A stretch of DNA of 64,000 nucleotides, taken from the NCBI GenBank assembly GCA_020831525.1, contig JAFIGH010000003.1, positions 1-64,000 of the forward strand, written 5' to 3'. The translations under genes were made by a program, and so were the position numbers. Of this stretch, positions 50,940 to 60,622 are shown piece after piece. This stretch comes from Opitutales bacterium. Its GTDB lineage: Bacteria; Verrucomicrobiota; Verrucomicrobiia; Opitutales; Oceanipulchritudinaceae. The notes under the pieces were generated by a model. The model ran no database searches and was not told the DNA's origin. It saw only the letters and a list, made by a program, of their open reading frames with translations. Position 1 is the first letter of the stretch, and every line of letters starts with the position of its first letter.

Positions 50940-51429
50940 TCCCTCCCGCGACGCAGGCGAAGTCCTCTCCGAGATCCTTGACCAAGCCAAGGCCCAGCTC
51001 GAGGACCTGCGCCGTCGTACCGAAGCTGATGAGTTGGCCCCCGAAGAAGCCCGTAAGGCATTCAACCGCTCAAAGGTGATCTACGATCTGGCCCAATACC
51101 TCGCCCGGCAATACACAGCCATGGTGCGCGAGCACATGGCTGATCGGCCGACCCCGCCGGGGACCCCCGGTAGCTTGAAGGACCTGCCCCCGGACCTGAT
51201 CGCAACGATACACGACTTGGCCGTCAACGAGCGTCTGGATGTTAAAGCCATCCAAGCCCGCTTGGAAGCGCCCGAGGCGGAAGGCGGCTGCGGGCGTGGA
51301 TTTATTCCGGAGGAGGAGATATCCGCCGCGGTCGTCGGTTACGCGTCCGACCAAGTGCGGTTAGCCGCCTCTCTCCCTGCCCTCTTTCAGCTATTTGACG
51401 ACCTGTTGAGCAATGAGCATGAGCGGTAG
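50929..51429 (+). CDS. hypothetical phage protein
   Basis: A 166-aa protein starting MKIDPSRDAGEVLSEILDQA, helical and charged, with a coiled-coil-like N-terminal half (QLEDLRRRTEADELAPEEAR). Overlaps both neighbours. By position and length it may be a small Mu-like structural or regulatory protein; family not recognised. Confidence 0.5.
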   Translation: MKIDPSRDAGEVLSEILDQAKAQLEDLRRRTEADELAPEEARKAFNRSKVIYDLAQYLARQYTAMVREHMADRPTPPGTPGSLKDLPPDLIATIHDLAVNERLDVKAIQARLEAPEAEGGCGRGFIPEEEISAAVVGYASDQVRLAASLPALFQLFDDLLSNEHER

Positions 51430-53599
51430 AGACAAGCTGGAGATTCTCATAGAGTTCGCCGAGGATCTGCGCGGGCTCAAGGAGGCGCGCCAGCAAACCA
51501 ATGCGCTCACGCGCGAGGTCGACACCCTCGGCAGCACGGCGCGCATCGCCTTCGGAACCTTCGTCGGCAACATCGGCGCGCGCGCCGCGACCGCCCTTAC
51601 CAATCAGGTCACCCGGCTCATCGGCGCGGGGGTGCGCTACCGCGCCAACCTCGAACAGCAGACCGTTGCCTTCTCGACCTTACTCGGCAGCATGGACGCC
51701 GCCGCGGACCGCATGGCCGAGTTGGAGCGATTCGCCGCCACCACGCCCTTCCGCAAAGAGGAGATCATCGAGGCCTCGCGCCTCCTCGAAATCTTCACCG
51801 GCGGCGCGCTGTCATCCGGCGATGCCCTGCGCATGATTGGCGATGCGGCGGCGTCAACGGGGCAGCGGCTGCCGGAGCTGGCGAACTGGGTGGGCCGCAT
51901 CTACGCCATGCTCGAGGGCGGGGAGCCCATCGGCCAGGCAACCCGGAGGCTTATGGAGATGGGGGTCATCACGCCCCAGGTGGCGGAGGAACTCCGCAAC
52001 GTATCGACCTCCGCCCAGGGCATGCGCGTCCTCGAGCGCGAGTTCGGGCGCTTCGCCGGCGGCATGGAGCGGCAGAGCCAGACGCTGACAGGGCGGCTGT
52101 CGACGCTCCAAGACATCCTTGATCAGCTTTCCGGGGCGTTCCTTGCGGGCATTGTCGACGAAGGGGCCGGTGGGTTGGAGCGCCTCGTCGATATCCTCAG
52201 TGACGAAAGCGCGATGGAGAACGCCCGCGAGTGGGGTGAGATCATCCACGACTTGGCCAGCGGCTTAAAGCCCTTTGCGGCGGCGGCAGCGGCGGCCGGG
52301 CGGGGCTGGGGTTTCCTTGCCGCCGCGATGCAGGACGTCGTGGACGGGGACCTCAACTGGGTGGAGGACGACACCAGAGTGGGCCGCATACTCGACCGGC
52401 GCATACAGCGCGCCGGCCGGCGCGAAGAGCCCGTCGACGGCGGCGACATCGGCGAAATCACAGGCACCGGCCGCCCCGCGCCAAGCGAAGCCGAGGGTGC
52501 GAAGCGCGTGGCGACTGCCGAGCGAATCCAGGAACTCAACCGGCAGATGGCGCGGACGCAGGGCCAGCGCGCCCGAGTCGAGAGCGACGCCCTGCGCACG
52601 CAGGCCGACAAGCGCGATGAGCTGGCCAACATCCTCGAGCACGAAGCCGCCCTCGTTCTTGAAATGCGCGATGAGTACCAGCGGCTGGGCAATGCCGCCG
52701 CCGAGGCCGCCGACGCGGCGGTCAACCTCCGCACTCAGGAAGGGGATGCGGAGGCCGCAAAGCTCATGGAGGAAGCCGTCCGCATGTGGGAACGGGCCAC
52801 TGCCGCCAGCACCGAGTATTTCCAGATCCAAAACGAGATCGCGGCGAGCGGCTTCTGGGCCGAAATGCAGGCCGAACTCGTCGACTACGTCGACGCCGTC
52901 GGCACAGCCGGCGAGCAGATCGCGCGAGCATTCACCGACATCGCCGACCGCGGGGTGAGTTCGCTCTCCGACGGCATAACGGATCTCATCATCGGCACGG
53001 GCAACCTGACGGACGCCATGCGCAGCTTCGGGCAAATCGCGATCCGCACACTCGTTGAACTGGGTGTGCAAATGCTCCTCAACGCCGCCCTGCAAAGCAT
53101 GATCCGCAAGCAACAGACGGCGGAGGATGTGTCGGCGACGACGACGCGCACAGCCCCCAAGGTGGCGGAGGCGGTGGCGACGGGGATCTCCACCTTCGGC
53201 GCGGCGCTGATCTTCGGCGCGCTGGCGCTGGGGATGGTGGCCATGGCGGGGGGCTTCCGGCGCGGGGGCTTCACCGGGCCGGGCGCTCCCGACGAGGTGG
53301 CGGGCGTTGTGCACCGGGGCGAGTATGTCATCCCGCAGGAGGCGGTGCGCGCCATCGGCCTGCCCGCCCTCGAGGAGATGCACCGCACCGGGCGCATCCC
53401 CGAAGCCCCGGAGGGCGGCGGCGCAGGCCGCGCGGCCTCAGCCTCGCCCCGCCCGGCCTCGGGGGGCGGTGCCTCTGATCTTCTTCGCGGGGAGCGTACC
53501 CAGATTATCGAGCGGGGGCGGCGCAACCGCTCCTACCGCGACGACACCAGCCTCAAGTACCGCGTCCTTGAGATCATGCGCAACCGGGAGGACTCCTAA
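51413..53599 (+). CDS. phage tape-measure protein
   Basis: A 728-aa protein. The N-terminal DKLEILIEFAEDLRGLKEAR and FSTLLGSMDAAADRMAELER, ATTPFRKEEIIEASRLLEIF are the tape-measure N-terminal domain (TIGR02675 type). A long helical middle contains alanine-rich and coiled-coil stretches, and the C-terminal FRRGGFTGPGAPDEVAGVVH, RGEYVIPQEAV motif is typical of tail length-determining proteins. The start overlaps the preceding gene. A tail protein with no visible sheath or tube gene here is unusual. Confidence 0.82.
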   Translation: MSMSGRDKLEILIEFAEDLRGLKEARQQTNALTREVDTLGSTARIAFGTFVGNIGARAATALTNQVTRLIGAGVRYRANLEQQTVAFSTLLGSMDAAADRMAELERFAATTPFRKEEIIEASRLLEIFTGGALSSGDALRMIGDAAASTGQRLPELANWVGRIYAMLEGGEPIGQATRRLMEMGVITPQVAEELRNVSTSAQGMRVLEREFGRFAGGMERQSQTLTGRLSTLQDILDQLSGAFLAGIVDEGAGGLERLVDILSDESAMENAREWGEIIHDLASGLKPFAAAAAAAGRGWGFLAAAMQDVVDGDLNWVEDDTRVGRILDRRIQRAGRREEPVDGGDIGEITGTGRPAPSEAEGAKRVATAERIQELNRQMARTQGQRARVESDALRTQADKRDELANILEHEAALVLEMRDEYQRLGNAAAEAADAAVNLRTQEGDAEAAKLMEEAVRMWERATAASTEYFQIQNEIAASGFWAEMQAELVDYVDAVGTAGEQIARAFTDIADRGVSSLSDGITDLIIGTGNLTDAMRSFGQIAIRTLVELGVQMLLNAALQSMIRKQQTAEDVSATTTRTAPKVAEAVATGISTFGAALIFGALALGMVAMAGGFRRGGFTGPGAPDEVAGVVHRGEYVIPQEAVRAIGLPALEEMHRTGRIPEAPEGGGAGRAASASPRPASGGGASDLLRGERTQIIERGRRNRSYRDDTSLKYRVLEIMRNREDS

Positions 53600-55626
53600 T
53601 GAGCCGCGCGACTGCACTCGCCCGCTTCGCCGGGCACTTCGTTCAAACGGAATTTAGCCCGCTCCGGGGTCTCGATATGGCTCGGGTGGTTCACCTCTTG
53701 GAAGCCGGTGAACGCGGGGATTACTGCGATCTGCAGTGGCTTTACCGCACCGTTGAAAAGCGCGACGCCACGCTCCGCGCCTGCCGCCGGAAGATCGCCG
53801 CCTCGATTCTTCGCATGGATCCCTCGGTGCGCGTGATGAAGCATGCCGCCGCCGATCCCCGCGCGCACCGGCAGGCGGCAACGCTCCGGGCGGCGTATGA
53901 GCGAATCCAGAACCTTTCCGCCGCCGTGCGGTTCCTCGCCGAAGCCGACTTCCGCGGCTTCGCCCATCTCGAAAAGGTGTATGGCAAAGACCGCCTCGCG
54001 CCGGGAGTGTGGGCGATCGACCGCCTCGAGCCCGTGCCGCAGTGGCATTTCCGCCGCTCGGGAATATATGGTCCCTGGGAGTTCGTTTCCGATACGTCTT
54101 CAGCGGAGGGTGAAGAGATTGACCCGGCCCGCTTCATTACCCGCGAGGTAGACGACCCCGTCGACGAAATCGCCCTCATCGCCTTTGTGCGCAAGAGCCT
54201 CTCGCAGAAGGACTGGGACGCGTTCGTGGAAGGCTACGGGCTGCCGTGGCTGTTTTTCATCATGCCGCCCGGCATCAACCCCGGCACGCCCGAGTATTAC
54301 GACTGGATGGCAGTGGCCCGCGGGGTGATGAGCGACGCGCGGGGCGCGCTGCCCAGCGGCACGCAGGTGGCGTCCTCCCGCGTAGACGCGCGAAACCACC
54401 CCTTCGAAGAGCACTTGAATCGGCAGGATAACGAGATCGTGCTCGCCGCTACCTCGAGCCTGCTCACAATGCTCACGCAGAGCGGCAGCGGCACCCTTGC
54501 GGGGAACGCTCATCAAAAAACCTTCGACAGTATCGCCGCCCGCATCGCGGCTCAGATCTCGGAAATTTTCCAAGCCCAGTTCGACTTGCCTCTGATTCAA
54601 GCCCTCCATCCCGGCGAGCCCGTCCTCGCGTATTGGGAAATCGGGCACGCCTCGGAAAAGCAGGTCGCCGCGCGCCTCGGACATGCGGCGCAGATCCGGA
54701 AGCTGGGCTATAAGCCGGACGCCGCCCAATTTTCTGAGTTAACTGGGTATCGGCTCGAGGACATCCCCGGCCCGGCCCCGGCGCGAGAGCCCGCCGCCGC
54801 CGCCGCCCCGGAAGGCACGGAATCGATTGACCCCGGCCTGACACTCAACGGGGCGCAGGTTCGCGCCATGGCCAAGATCGTGCAGGACGTTTCCGCGGGG
54901 ACGATTCCCCGCGCAACCGGCGTCGAAATCTTAGTTGCCGCCTTTCCTGTGAGCCGCGAGAAGGCAGAGGAGATCATGGGCGAAGTGGGCCGCGGCTTCG
55001 ACCCGGCGGACGCCTCCGCCGCGCCCGATGAGAGCGAGACCGACGAAGAGCGCCTCCCCAACCGCGCCAACCGCACCGGCCCGGCGGTCTCCCTCGCCGA
55101 CCAACTGCCGCCGGCCTCGCCGGGCGGGGGGTGGCTTGGCAAGGCCCGCAGCTTCCTCAACCGCGCAATCGGCAGAGAGACCGGCTTCGAATTACCCGCA
55201 GACGGCTTCTTGCACGTCGTGCCCATAGGCGAGTTCCCCGTTGAGGGCTCCGAAGGCCTCGTGCAGGTTCTCGACCCGCGCGGCCTGGGCGCGATGGCAA
55301 TTCGATTCATCCGGCAAGGCGGCGGAAGCCTGGTCGACTATGACGGCGCATCGGGCGATCTGGACCGCGAGACCCGCGCCGCGGGATGGGCGGAAGAGCT
55401 GGACCTCCGGCCCGACGGGCTCTGGGCGCGCGTCCGGTGGAGCGACCAAGGCCTCGACGACGTGACCGGCGGGACGTACCGTTGGCTGGCCCCAGTCTTC
55501 AGCCTCGAGGATGCCGAAGACCTTGGCGAAGGCCGCATCCGTCCCCGTGTTCTGGAGGGATTTTCACTCACCAACAAGCCGGCGCTGCGGACGCAGCCTG
55601 TATCCAAGATTTTACAAGACGAATAA
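53599..55626 (+). CDS. portal (DUF935/gp29) fused to Mu I-type protease
   Basis: A 675-aa fusion. Residues ~1-400 are Mu gp29-like portal (DUF935: MARVVHLLEAGERGDYCDLQ, WLYRTVEKRDATLRACRRK, DWDAFVEGYGLPWLFF, ASEKQVAARLGHAAQ). About 530-665 is Mu gpI-type prohead protease/scaffold (GFLHVVPIGEFPVEGSEG, GWAEELDLRPDGLWARVRWS, GTYRWLAPVFSLED, LEGFSLTNKPALRT). In Mu these are separate genes. Starts immediately after the tape measure. It suggests head assembly, although no major capsid gene follows. Confidence 0.78.
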   Translation: MSRATALARFAGHFVQTEFSPLRGLDMARVVHLLEAGERGDYCDLQWLYRTVEKRDATLRACRRKIAASILRMDPSVRVMKHAAADPRAHRQAATLRAAYERIQNLSAAVRFLAEADFRGFAHLEKVYGKDRLAPGVWAIDRLEPVPQWHFRRSGIYGPWEFVSDTSSAEGEEIDPARFITREVDDPVDEIALIAFVRKSLSQKDWDAFVEGYGLPWLFFIMPPGINPGTPEYYDWMAVARGVMSDARGALPSGTQVASSRVDARNHPFEEHLNRQDNEIVLAATSSLLTMLTQSGSGTLAGNAHQKTFDSIAARIAAQISEIFQAQFDLPLIQALHPGEPVLAYWEIGHASEKQVAARLGHAAQIRKLGYKPDAAQFSELTGYRLEDIPGPAPAREPAAAAAPEGTESIDPGLTLNGAQVRAMAKIVQDVSAGTIPRATGVEILVAAFPVSREKAEEIMGEVGRGFDPADASAAPDESETDEERLPNRANRTGPAVSLADQLPPASPGGGWLGKARSFLNRAIGRETGFELPADGFLHVVPIGEFPVEGSEGLVQVLDPRGLGAMAIRFIRQGGGSLVDYDGASGDLDRETRAAGWAEELDLRPDGLWARVRWSDQGLDDVTGGTYRWLAPVFSLEDAEDLGEGRIRPRVLEGFSLTNKPALRTQPVSKILQDE

Positions 55627-55662
55627 AGCACTCACCAGAGAACCACTCACAAAGAAGACATC

Positions 55663-56355
55663 ATGGCACCGAAAAAATCGAACCAAAAACCTTCGAGCGA
55701 TGCGGCATTGATGGCCGTCGCTCTCGACAAAAAGGCGGCCTCGCTTGCCCAGGCCGCGCGCCGCGTGGCGACCTGCGTTGCCGATAAGGACGCGCTCTCC
55801 CTCGCCGTTCAGCGCGTTGAAACCTACGGCTCTTACCGGAGCGGGGAAGATATCGACACCCTTATCCACGCCCGCGCCCGGCTTGAGATCCTCCCCCGCA
55901 ACCTCGACGAAGCGCGCCGCGCCCTCCGCGAGGTTCAGGAAGAGGCGAAGCGCGATGTTGCTGAAGCGCGCGTGTTCGTGCTCAAAGCCGCCGACGGGTT
56001 GTTCTCCGAGAGCGCGGAACGTATCCTGCACAGCACTATCTCACTGGAGAAGCTTCGTGAGGACCCGCAGCGCAACGAAGATCAGGCGGGCTGGGCGGCG
56101 GAAAAAGACCCGCGCTGGAAAGCCTTCGAGAAATGCGAGCATGCGCTGTCGCTCCGCAACATCGAGACGGGCGCGGCCCTCTTTGCCGCCGTGAAGGCCG
56201 CCGCGAGGATGCTCGACCTTCTGGCTTTGCCGGGCTCAAAACCCGACTATGCGGATTTCGTCAAGGCCATCGAAACGGGCGAGGCCGAAGGCCGGAAGCT
56301 ATGGGACGAGGCCCATGCGAAAGCCGACCTCGAACCCGCCACAGCGGAGGCGTGA
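55663..56355 (+). CDS. hypothetical protein, coiled-coil rich
   Basis: A 230-aa, mainly helical protein (RNLDEARRALREVQEEAKRD). No family recognised. Its place after the portal-protease is where Mu has the major head protein, but the composition is coiled-coil, more like a scaffold or accessory protein. Its stop overlaps the next gene's possible GTG start. Confidence 0.45.
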   Translation: MAPKKSNQKPSSDAALMAVALDKKAASLAQAARRVATCVADKDALSLAVQRVETYGSYRSGEDIDTLIHARARLEILPRNLDEARRALREVQEEAKRDVAEARVFVLKAADGLFSESAERILHSTISLEKLREDPQRNEDQAGWAAEKDPRWKAFEKCEHALSLRNIETGAALFAAVKAAARMLDLLALPGSKPDYADFVKAIETGEAEGRKLWDEAHAKADLEPATAEA

Positions 56356-56401
56356 AACCGCCCCGCCGAAAATTCGCCGCAGAAAGCGTTTTGAGGGCCG
56401 A

Positions 56402-56870
56402 GATGGGACAACCTCCCGCGAATCACCCGAAAGCCGGTTTGCAACGCCCTTCCGGCGTTTTGCAAAGGGGTTCCGCCTCCGACTCCAACCAGCCCGCGCC
56501 GCACGGCGGGGCTACCGGGACATTTGAGGCCGAATTCCCCAGCTTACTACCGCGCGGCGGCCCCGGCCCGTACACCATCCGCGAGATCGCCCGCCACCTT
56601 CAGGTCAGCAACCAGAATATCATGAACCTCGTTGAAGAAGGCGAACTCGTTGTCTTGGATGTGGGCACCCGCCGCGGCCGCGCGTGGAACCGCATCCCGC
56701 GCGAGAGCTATTGCCGTTGGATCGCCGCCCGCCTGGGCCACGCCCCCACCCGCTCCGAGGTGATCAACCTGAGCACCGACAGCCTCAAAGGCCTTCTCCG
56801 CGACGTTGCGGCGCGCCTGGAGATACGCGGCGTCGATCCCGTGCAAGCCATGAAAGGCAAGGCATGCTGA
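56402..56870 (+). CDS. helix-turn-helix protein
   Basis: A 155-aa protein (ATG 56402 with GAGGG upstream; a GTG at 56352 would extend it). YTIREIARHLQVSNQNIMNL, EEGELVVLDVGTRRGRAWNR is an excisionase/MerR-type winged HTH. Possible late-gene or transposition regulator. Its stop overlaps the next start. Confidence 0.5.
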
Positions 56871-57388
56871 GCCCAGCCAAGCACCAAGTTTACACCGGCC
56901 GCGCACGCGCCTTGCACCGCTACTGCAAGTCGATTGACCGCGCCGTCGACCGGGGCGAGACAATCAAAAGCTCCGCCTGTGCCGCCGCGCACCGCGCCCG
57001 GCGGTCGGAAGTACCGAGGGCCGGCGCCAAGTCGATCTACAGGCACTACACCCGCTGGAAGGCGCAAGGCCGCCCCGGCTGGCAGGCGTTCATGCCCGGC
57101 TACGTGCCCGGACGCCGCGCCGTACGCTCCGCCGCCTTCAAAGCCTGCGTGTATTCCCTCGCCGAACACGCGCAGAGCATGCGGGCCGTGCACGACACCC
57201 TCGTCCTCCGCTGGCGCGCCGGCCGCCGCATCCCCGGCCTCGGCAAAGCGGCGTCGGCAGGCGAGCCCTTCCCCCTCAGCTACCGCACCTACCTCCGGTT
57301 CTTCACGCTGCCGGAGCGCCGGACCCTTCAGAAGTATTTCACCGCTCGCCGGGCGTTCCTGCGCCTCGCGGGCATGCATACCAAATAA
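56864..57388 (+). CDS. hypothetical basic protein
   Basis: A 174-aa, strongly basic protein (Arg-rich; KSIYRHYTRWKAQGRPGWQA). No family recognised. The N-terminal and middle segments look helical and may bind nucleic acid. Overlaps the HTH gene by 7 bp. Confidence 0.4.
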   Translation: MLSPAKHQVYTGRARALHRYCKSIDRAVDRGETIKSSACAAAHRARRSEVPRAGAKSIYRHYTRWKAQGRPGWQAFMPGYVPGRRAVRSAAFKACVYSLAEHAQSMRAVHDTLVLRWRAGRRIPGLGKAASAGEPFPLSYRTYLRFFTLPERRTLQKYFTARRAFLRLAGMHTK

Positions 57389-57410
57389 ACCCATAGAAAA
57401 GGAATACACC

Positions 57411-58202
57411 ATGACCGCAGTACCAGAAAACCCGTCCGATCAACCCGCCGCACCAGCCGCGGAACCGGGCGAACTCATCACCTTCGAGCAATACGGCGAC
57501 CGCGTCTTCCGCGCGGACATCAAAGAGAAAGTCGTCTGCCTGAGCTACAACGCAGAGGTCGCCGCCAAGCTCATTGATCGGCTCCAGCATATCGTCGAGA
57601 CGGAACCCCTCCATCACGCGCCCGACACCCTCCGGGAATTCGTTTCCGCCTGCGACCCTGCGGTCCCTCCCCTGCACCCGTTGCTTGCCGCGCGCCTCGA
57701 GGCCTTGGTCGAGCTGTTGCATTACGCCCGCGGGCGCCTCCGCGCCGTGGACTGGGCCGGATGGGACCCCGTCGCCCCCGACGCCGACGACGAAGACACC
57801 GGCTGCCTCGTTCAACTCGAGTGGGAGGACCCGCGGCATACCCCGTACAAGTTCTTCCTCGAGCGCCTCTGCACCCCGGACCAACCCCTCGGAGTCTCGC
57901 ACGGCATCGCCGTCATGATCGCCTTCGAGCATGATCCCGCCTTCGCCGATTCGGAAATCGTAGCCTGGATGCTCCCCCGCCGCCAAACGCTCGAGCGCGT
58001 GCGCGGGTACCGCGACCAAGCCGCCCTTGCCCTCAAACACGCGCGGGAAACCATTGCGTGGATACACACAAACACCCCGCACCTCCGCCTCTTCGACACC
58101 GCCGTCGTCTTGCACGGCGTCGAGGACACCCGCCCCACCATAACCCCGGACCCCGCCCTCGGCACCGGGGCCGCCGCCCGCCCGTTCCGGGCCATCGGTT
58201 GA
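57411..58202 (+). CDS. hypothetical protein
   Basis: A 263-aa protein starting MTAVPENPSDQPAAPAAEPG, with a Pro/Ala-rich N-terminus and then a mixed alpha/beta region (DEDTGCLVQLEWEDPRHTPY). No family recognised. It lies directly upstream of MuA. Confidence 0.4.
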   Translation: MTAVPENPSDQPAAPAAEPGELITFEQYGDRVFRADIKEKVVCLSYNAEVAAKLIDRLQHIVETEPLHHAPDTLREFVSACDPAVPPLHPLLAARLEALVELLHYARGRLRAVDWAGWDPVAPDADDEDTGCLVQLEWEDPRHTPYKFFLERLCTPDQPLGVSHGIAVMIAFEHDPAFADSEIVAWMLPRRQTLERVRGYRDQAALALKHARETIAWIHTNTPHLRLFDTAVVLHGVEDTRPTITPDPALGTGAAARPFRAIG

Positions 58203-58222
58203 ATTTCAGAAGTGCTCGTTTC

Positions 58223-60622
58223 ATGAAGGATAAGCCCGCAGCGTTCAGAGTCGCAGTCATCGCCCATGCCGTTGGCATGAACCGGCGTGCTGTGCTCCGG
58301 GCGCTGCGGGCCGTTCCTCCGGCGGGCATTGTGGAGGCGCGCGGCAACGAAGCGGCTGTTTATACCGTCGACAGCCTTCCCGCCGGTATCCTCCGCAAAT
58401 TGGACGAGCGCGCCGGCCCCCTCGGACTCGACCGCGAAGGCGTCTTGAAAAACGCCGAGGCCCGCAAACCGTGGCAGCCTTCGGTGCGTTGGTCCCAGGC
58501 CAATCCGACCGCCCAGGCCAAGGCGCGTAAGATGCGCGAGGCCTTCCGCGCGGTTTTCGAACGGCACAACGCGCGCAACCCGCTTCCCTACGGCGAACTC
58601 CGCGCCCGCGGCCTCGAAGACTACGAGCGCGCCTTCGGCACCCGCATCACCGCCCGCCATTGGGATCGCCTGTATGGGCGTTTCATCGCCCGCGCCGGCG
58701 CCCTCGAAGACTTCGACCGCCTTGAACTCTACCTCGACGAGCGGATTGCGGCGAACACCCCGCCGCCGCCTCGACAGTTCGACACCGCCCCCATCGACAT
58801 GGCGGCCGATCTCATCGACGACCCCGCCCGGCCCGCGCCACGCGAAAAGGGCCACCTCTGGGCCACCCTCTTCGATACTTTCCAAGTCCTCTGCAAGTCC
58901 GGTGAAAAGCCCTCGCGGGCAAAGAGACTCATCCTTGCCCATGCGCTGCACCGCGTGCCTGGGCTCTCGAAAAACCAAGTCGCCGCCGCCGAAGCCTTCC
59001 GGGCGAAGATCAAAGCATTTGAGGAAGGCAAGGATCCGTTCAAGGATCGCCGGGCCGGAAGATCGGGAGCCAAACCCCGCATCGAAGTCGACGAAGACCT
59101 CTTGCTCGCCCGCATGCTCCGCAACCGCGGCCGCGCCCTCAGTTCATGGCAAGAGCTGTGGGACGAAGGGAAACTCCCCGGCGCGGCCTACGAATTCGGG
59201 TCGCGGGAAAACGTGCCCAACCGCATCGAAGCAAGCGTGCGCGCCGAATACAACCGCCTCAGCCCCCACGCCATCGGCCCGAAATACGCCAAGCTGCACG
59301 GGGCCAAGACCGTCCGCACATGGGAAGGCATACCCGCCGGGGCTGAATCCCAGTCGGATGACATGACAGGAAACCACTACTTTTGGTTCCCCACCCCCGC
59401 GGGGCGCTACGAATACGACGATATGCGGTTCGACGTTCTACGCGGGCAATTTCTCCCGTGGATTGACACCCGGACTGGCTATATCCGCAGCTTCATACTG
59501 CTTGCGCGGGAGTCTTATAACCAACTGGACATCGCCCGCAGTTGGAGAAATGATCATGATAAGAACGGCGGCCTTCCACCGCGGATGTGTTTGGAGGGCG
59601 GGACTTGGGAAAAGTCGCTCCTCATCGCCGGGCGGAACGACGAATTGGGCATGAAGGAACGGATCTACGGGCTCCGCGACCTTGGCATTGAAGTCGTCCA
59701 TGTCCGCGATCCTTCCGCGAAGATCGTCGAGCGGGTGTTCGGCGATCTGCAAAATTACATGGACAAGGTACGCGGCTACGCCGGCCGCGACGAACGCCGG
59801 GATTGTCCGGAGTCCACAAAGAAGCATCTCGCCACCGTAAAGGCCCGCAAGTGTCATCCTGCCGAGTTGTTGCTGAGCTTCGAGGAAATGGTCGCGGCCT
59901 ACGAGGACGCTTGCAATCGCTACAACGACACACCTTCGAACGGGAAGCGTCTCAAGGGCCTTTCGCCTCGCGAAGCGTTCGCCCGTTGGCAAGATCCCGA
60001 GTCGCCGCCGATTTACCTCGAGGGCAGCTTTCGCTGGCCTTTGGCCACTCACTGGCGGGTTGTGAAAATAGGGCCGCAAGGCCTCAGCATTAACATCGGC
60101 AAGCAAACCTATGTCTACAGAAGCCCCGCCACCGGCGCGCGGCGTGGAGAGCGCGTTATGGCTCGCTTTGAAATCGACAATCCGTCATTCATCACCTTCA
60201 GCGATTTGGACTGCAATAACCATCAGTTCGCGCTGCAGGCAACAGAAGTCCCCGCTATTGGAGCGGGCCGCGAGACACTTGCCCAGGCATACCGCGAAAT
60301 CGCCGCACACGAAGCCCCCTCCCGCACCCGCTTCGGGAATCTCAAGAAGGTGTACCCGGAAGAGTTTGCACAAACGCGCCGTCGTATCGTCTCGGACCGC
60401 AAATCCTACGAAAATGCCGTCGCCATTGAGACATGCCGCCGGGAAGCGAAGGAGGCGGGCAAGAAAGAAAAGCGGAAGGCCGACCGCGCGAACCGGCTGC
60501 GCCGCGAACTCCACGCGCCCGCAAACCTCGATCCGCGGCGGATCGACTCCCAAACCGAAGGTCTCGCCGATGTTGCGGCCTTCTTCAAGCAAACCGACAC
60601 CGAACCCGAGCCGCGCAAATGA
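58223..60622 (+). CDS. Mu-type DDE transposase A
   Basis: A 799-aa transposase. An N-terminal HTH region (VAVIAHAVGMNRRAVLRAL) binds the ends; the catalytic core shows QSDDMTGNHYFWF (D379/D380), CLEGGTWEKS (E458 where Mu has an Asp) and AKIVERVFGDLQ (E503). Order and spacing fit the Mu-like integrase fold, but the second acidic residue is Glu, which also occurs in some Mu-like phages. A basic C-terminal domain presumably contacts MuB. The stop overlaps MuB by ATGA. Confidence 0.85.
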   Translation: MKDKPAAFRVAVIAHAVGMNRRAVLRALRAVPPAGIVEARGNEAAVYTVDSLPAGILRKLDERAGPLGLDREGVLKNAEARKPWQPSVRWSQANPTAQAKARKMREAFRAVFERHNARNPLPYGELRARGLEDYERAFGTRITARHWDRLYGRFIARAGALEDFDRLELYLDERIAANTPPPPRQFDTAPIDMAADLIDDPARPAPREKGHLWATLFDTFQVLCKSGEKPSRAKRLILAHALHRVPGLSKNQVAAAEAFRAKIKAFEEGKDPFKDRRAGRSGAKPRIEVDEDLLLARMLRNRGRALSSWQELWDEGKLPGAAYEFGSRENVPNRIEASVRAEYNRLSPHAIGPKYAKLHGAKTVRTWEGIPAGAESQSDDMTGNHYFWFPTPAGRYEYDDMRFDVLRGQFLPWIDTRTGYIRSFILLARESYNQLDIARSWRNDHDKNGGLPPRMCLEGGTWEKSLLIAGRNDELGMKERIYGLRDLGIEVVHVRDPSAKIVERVFGDLQNYMDKVRGYAGRDERRDCPESTKKHLATVKARKCHPAELLLSFEEMVAAYEDACNRYNDTPSNGKRLKGLSPREAFARWQDPESPPIYLEGSFRWPLATHWRVVKIGPQGLSINIGKQTYVYRSPATGARRGERVMARFEIDNPSFITFSDLDCNNHQFALQATEVPAIGAGRETLAQAYREIAAHEAPSRTRFGNLKKVYPEEFAQTRRRIVSDRKSYENAVAIETCRREAKEAGKKEKRKADRANRLRRELHAPANLDPRRIDSQTEGLADVAAFFKQTDTEPEPRK

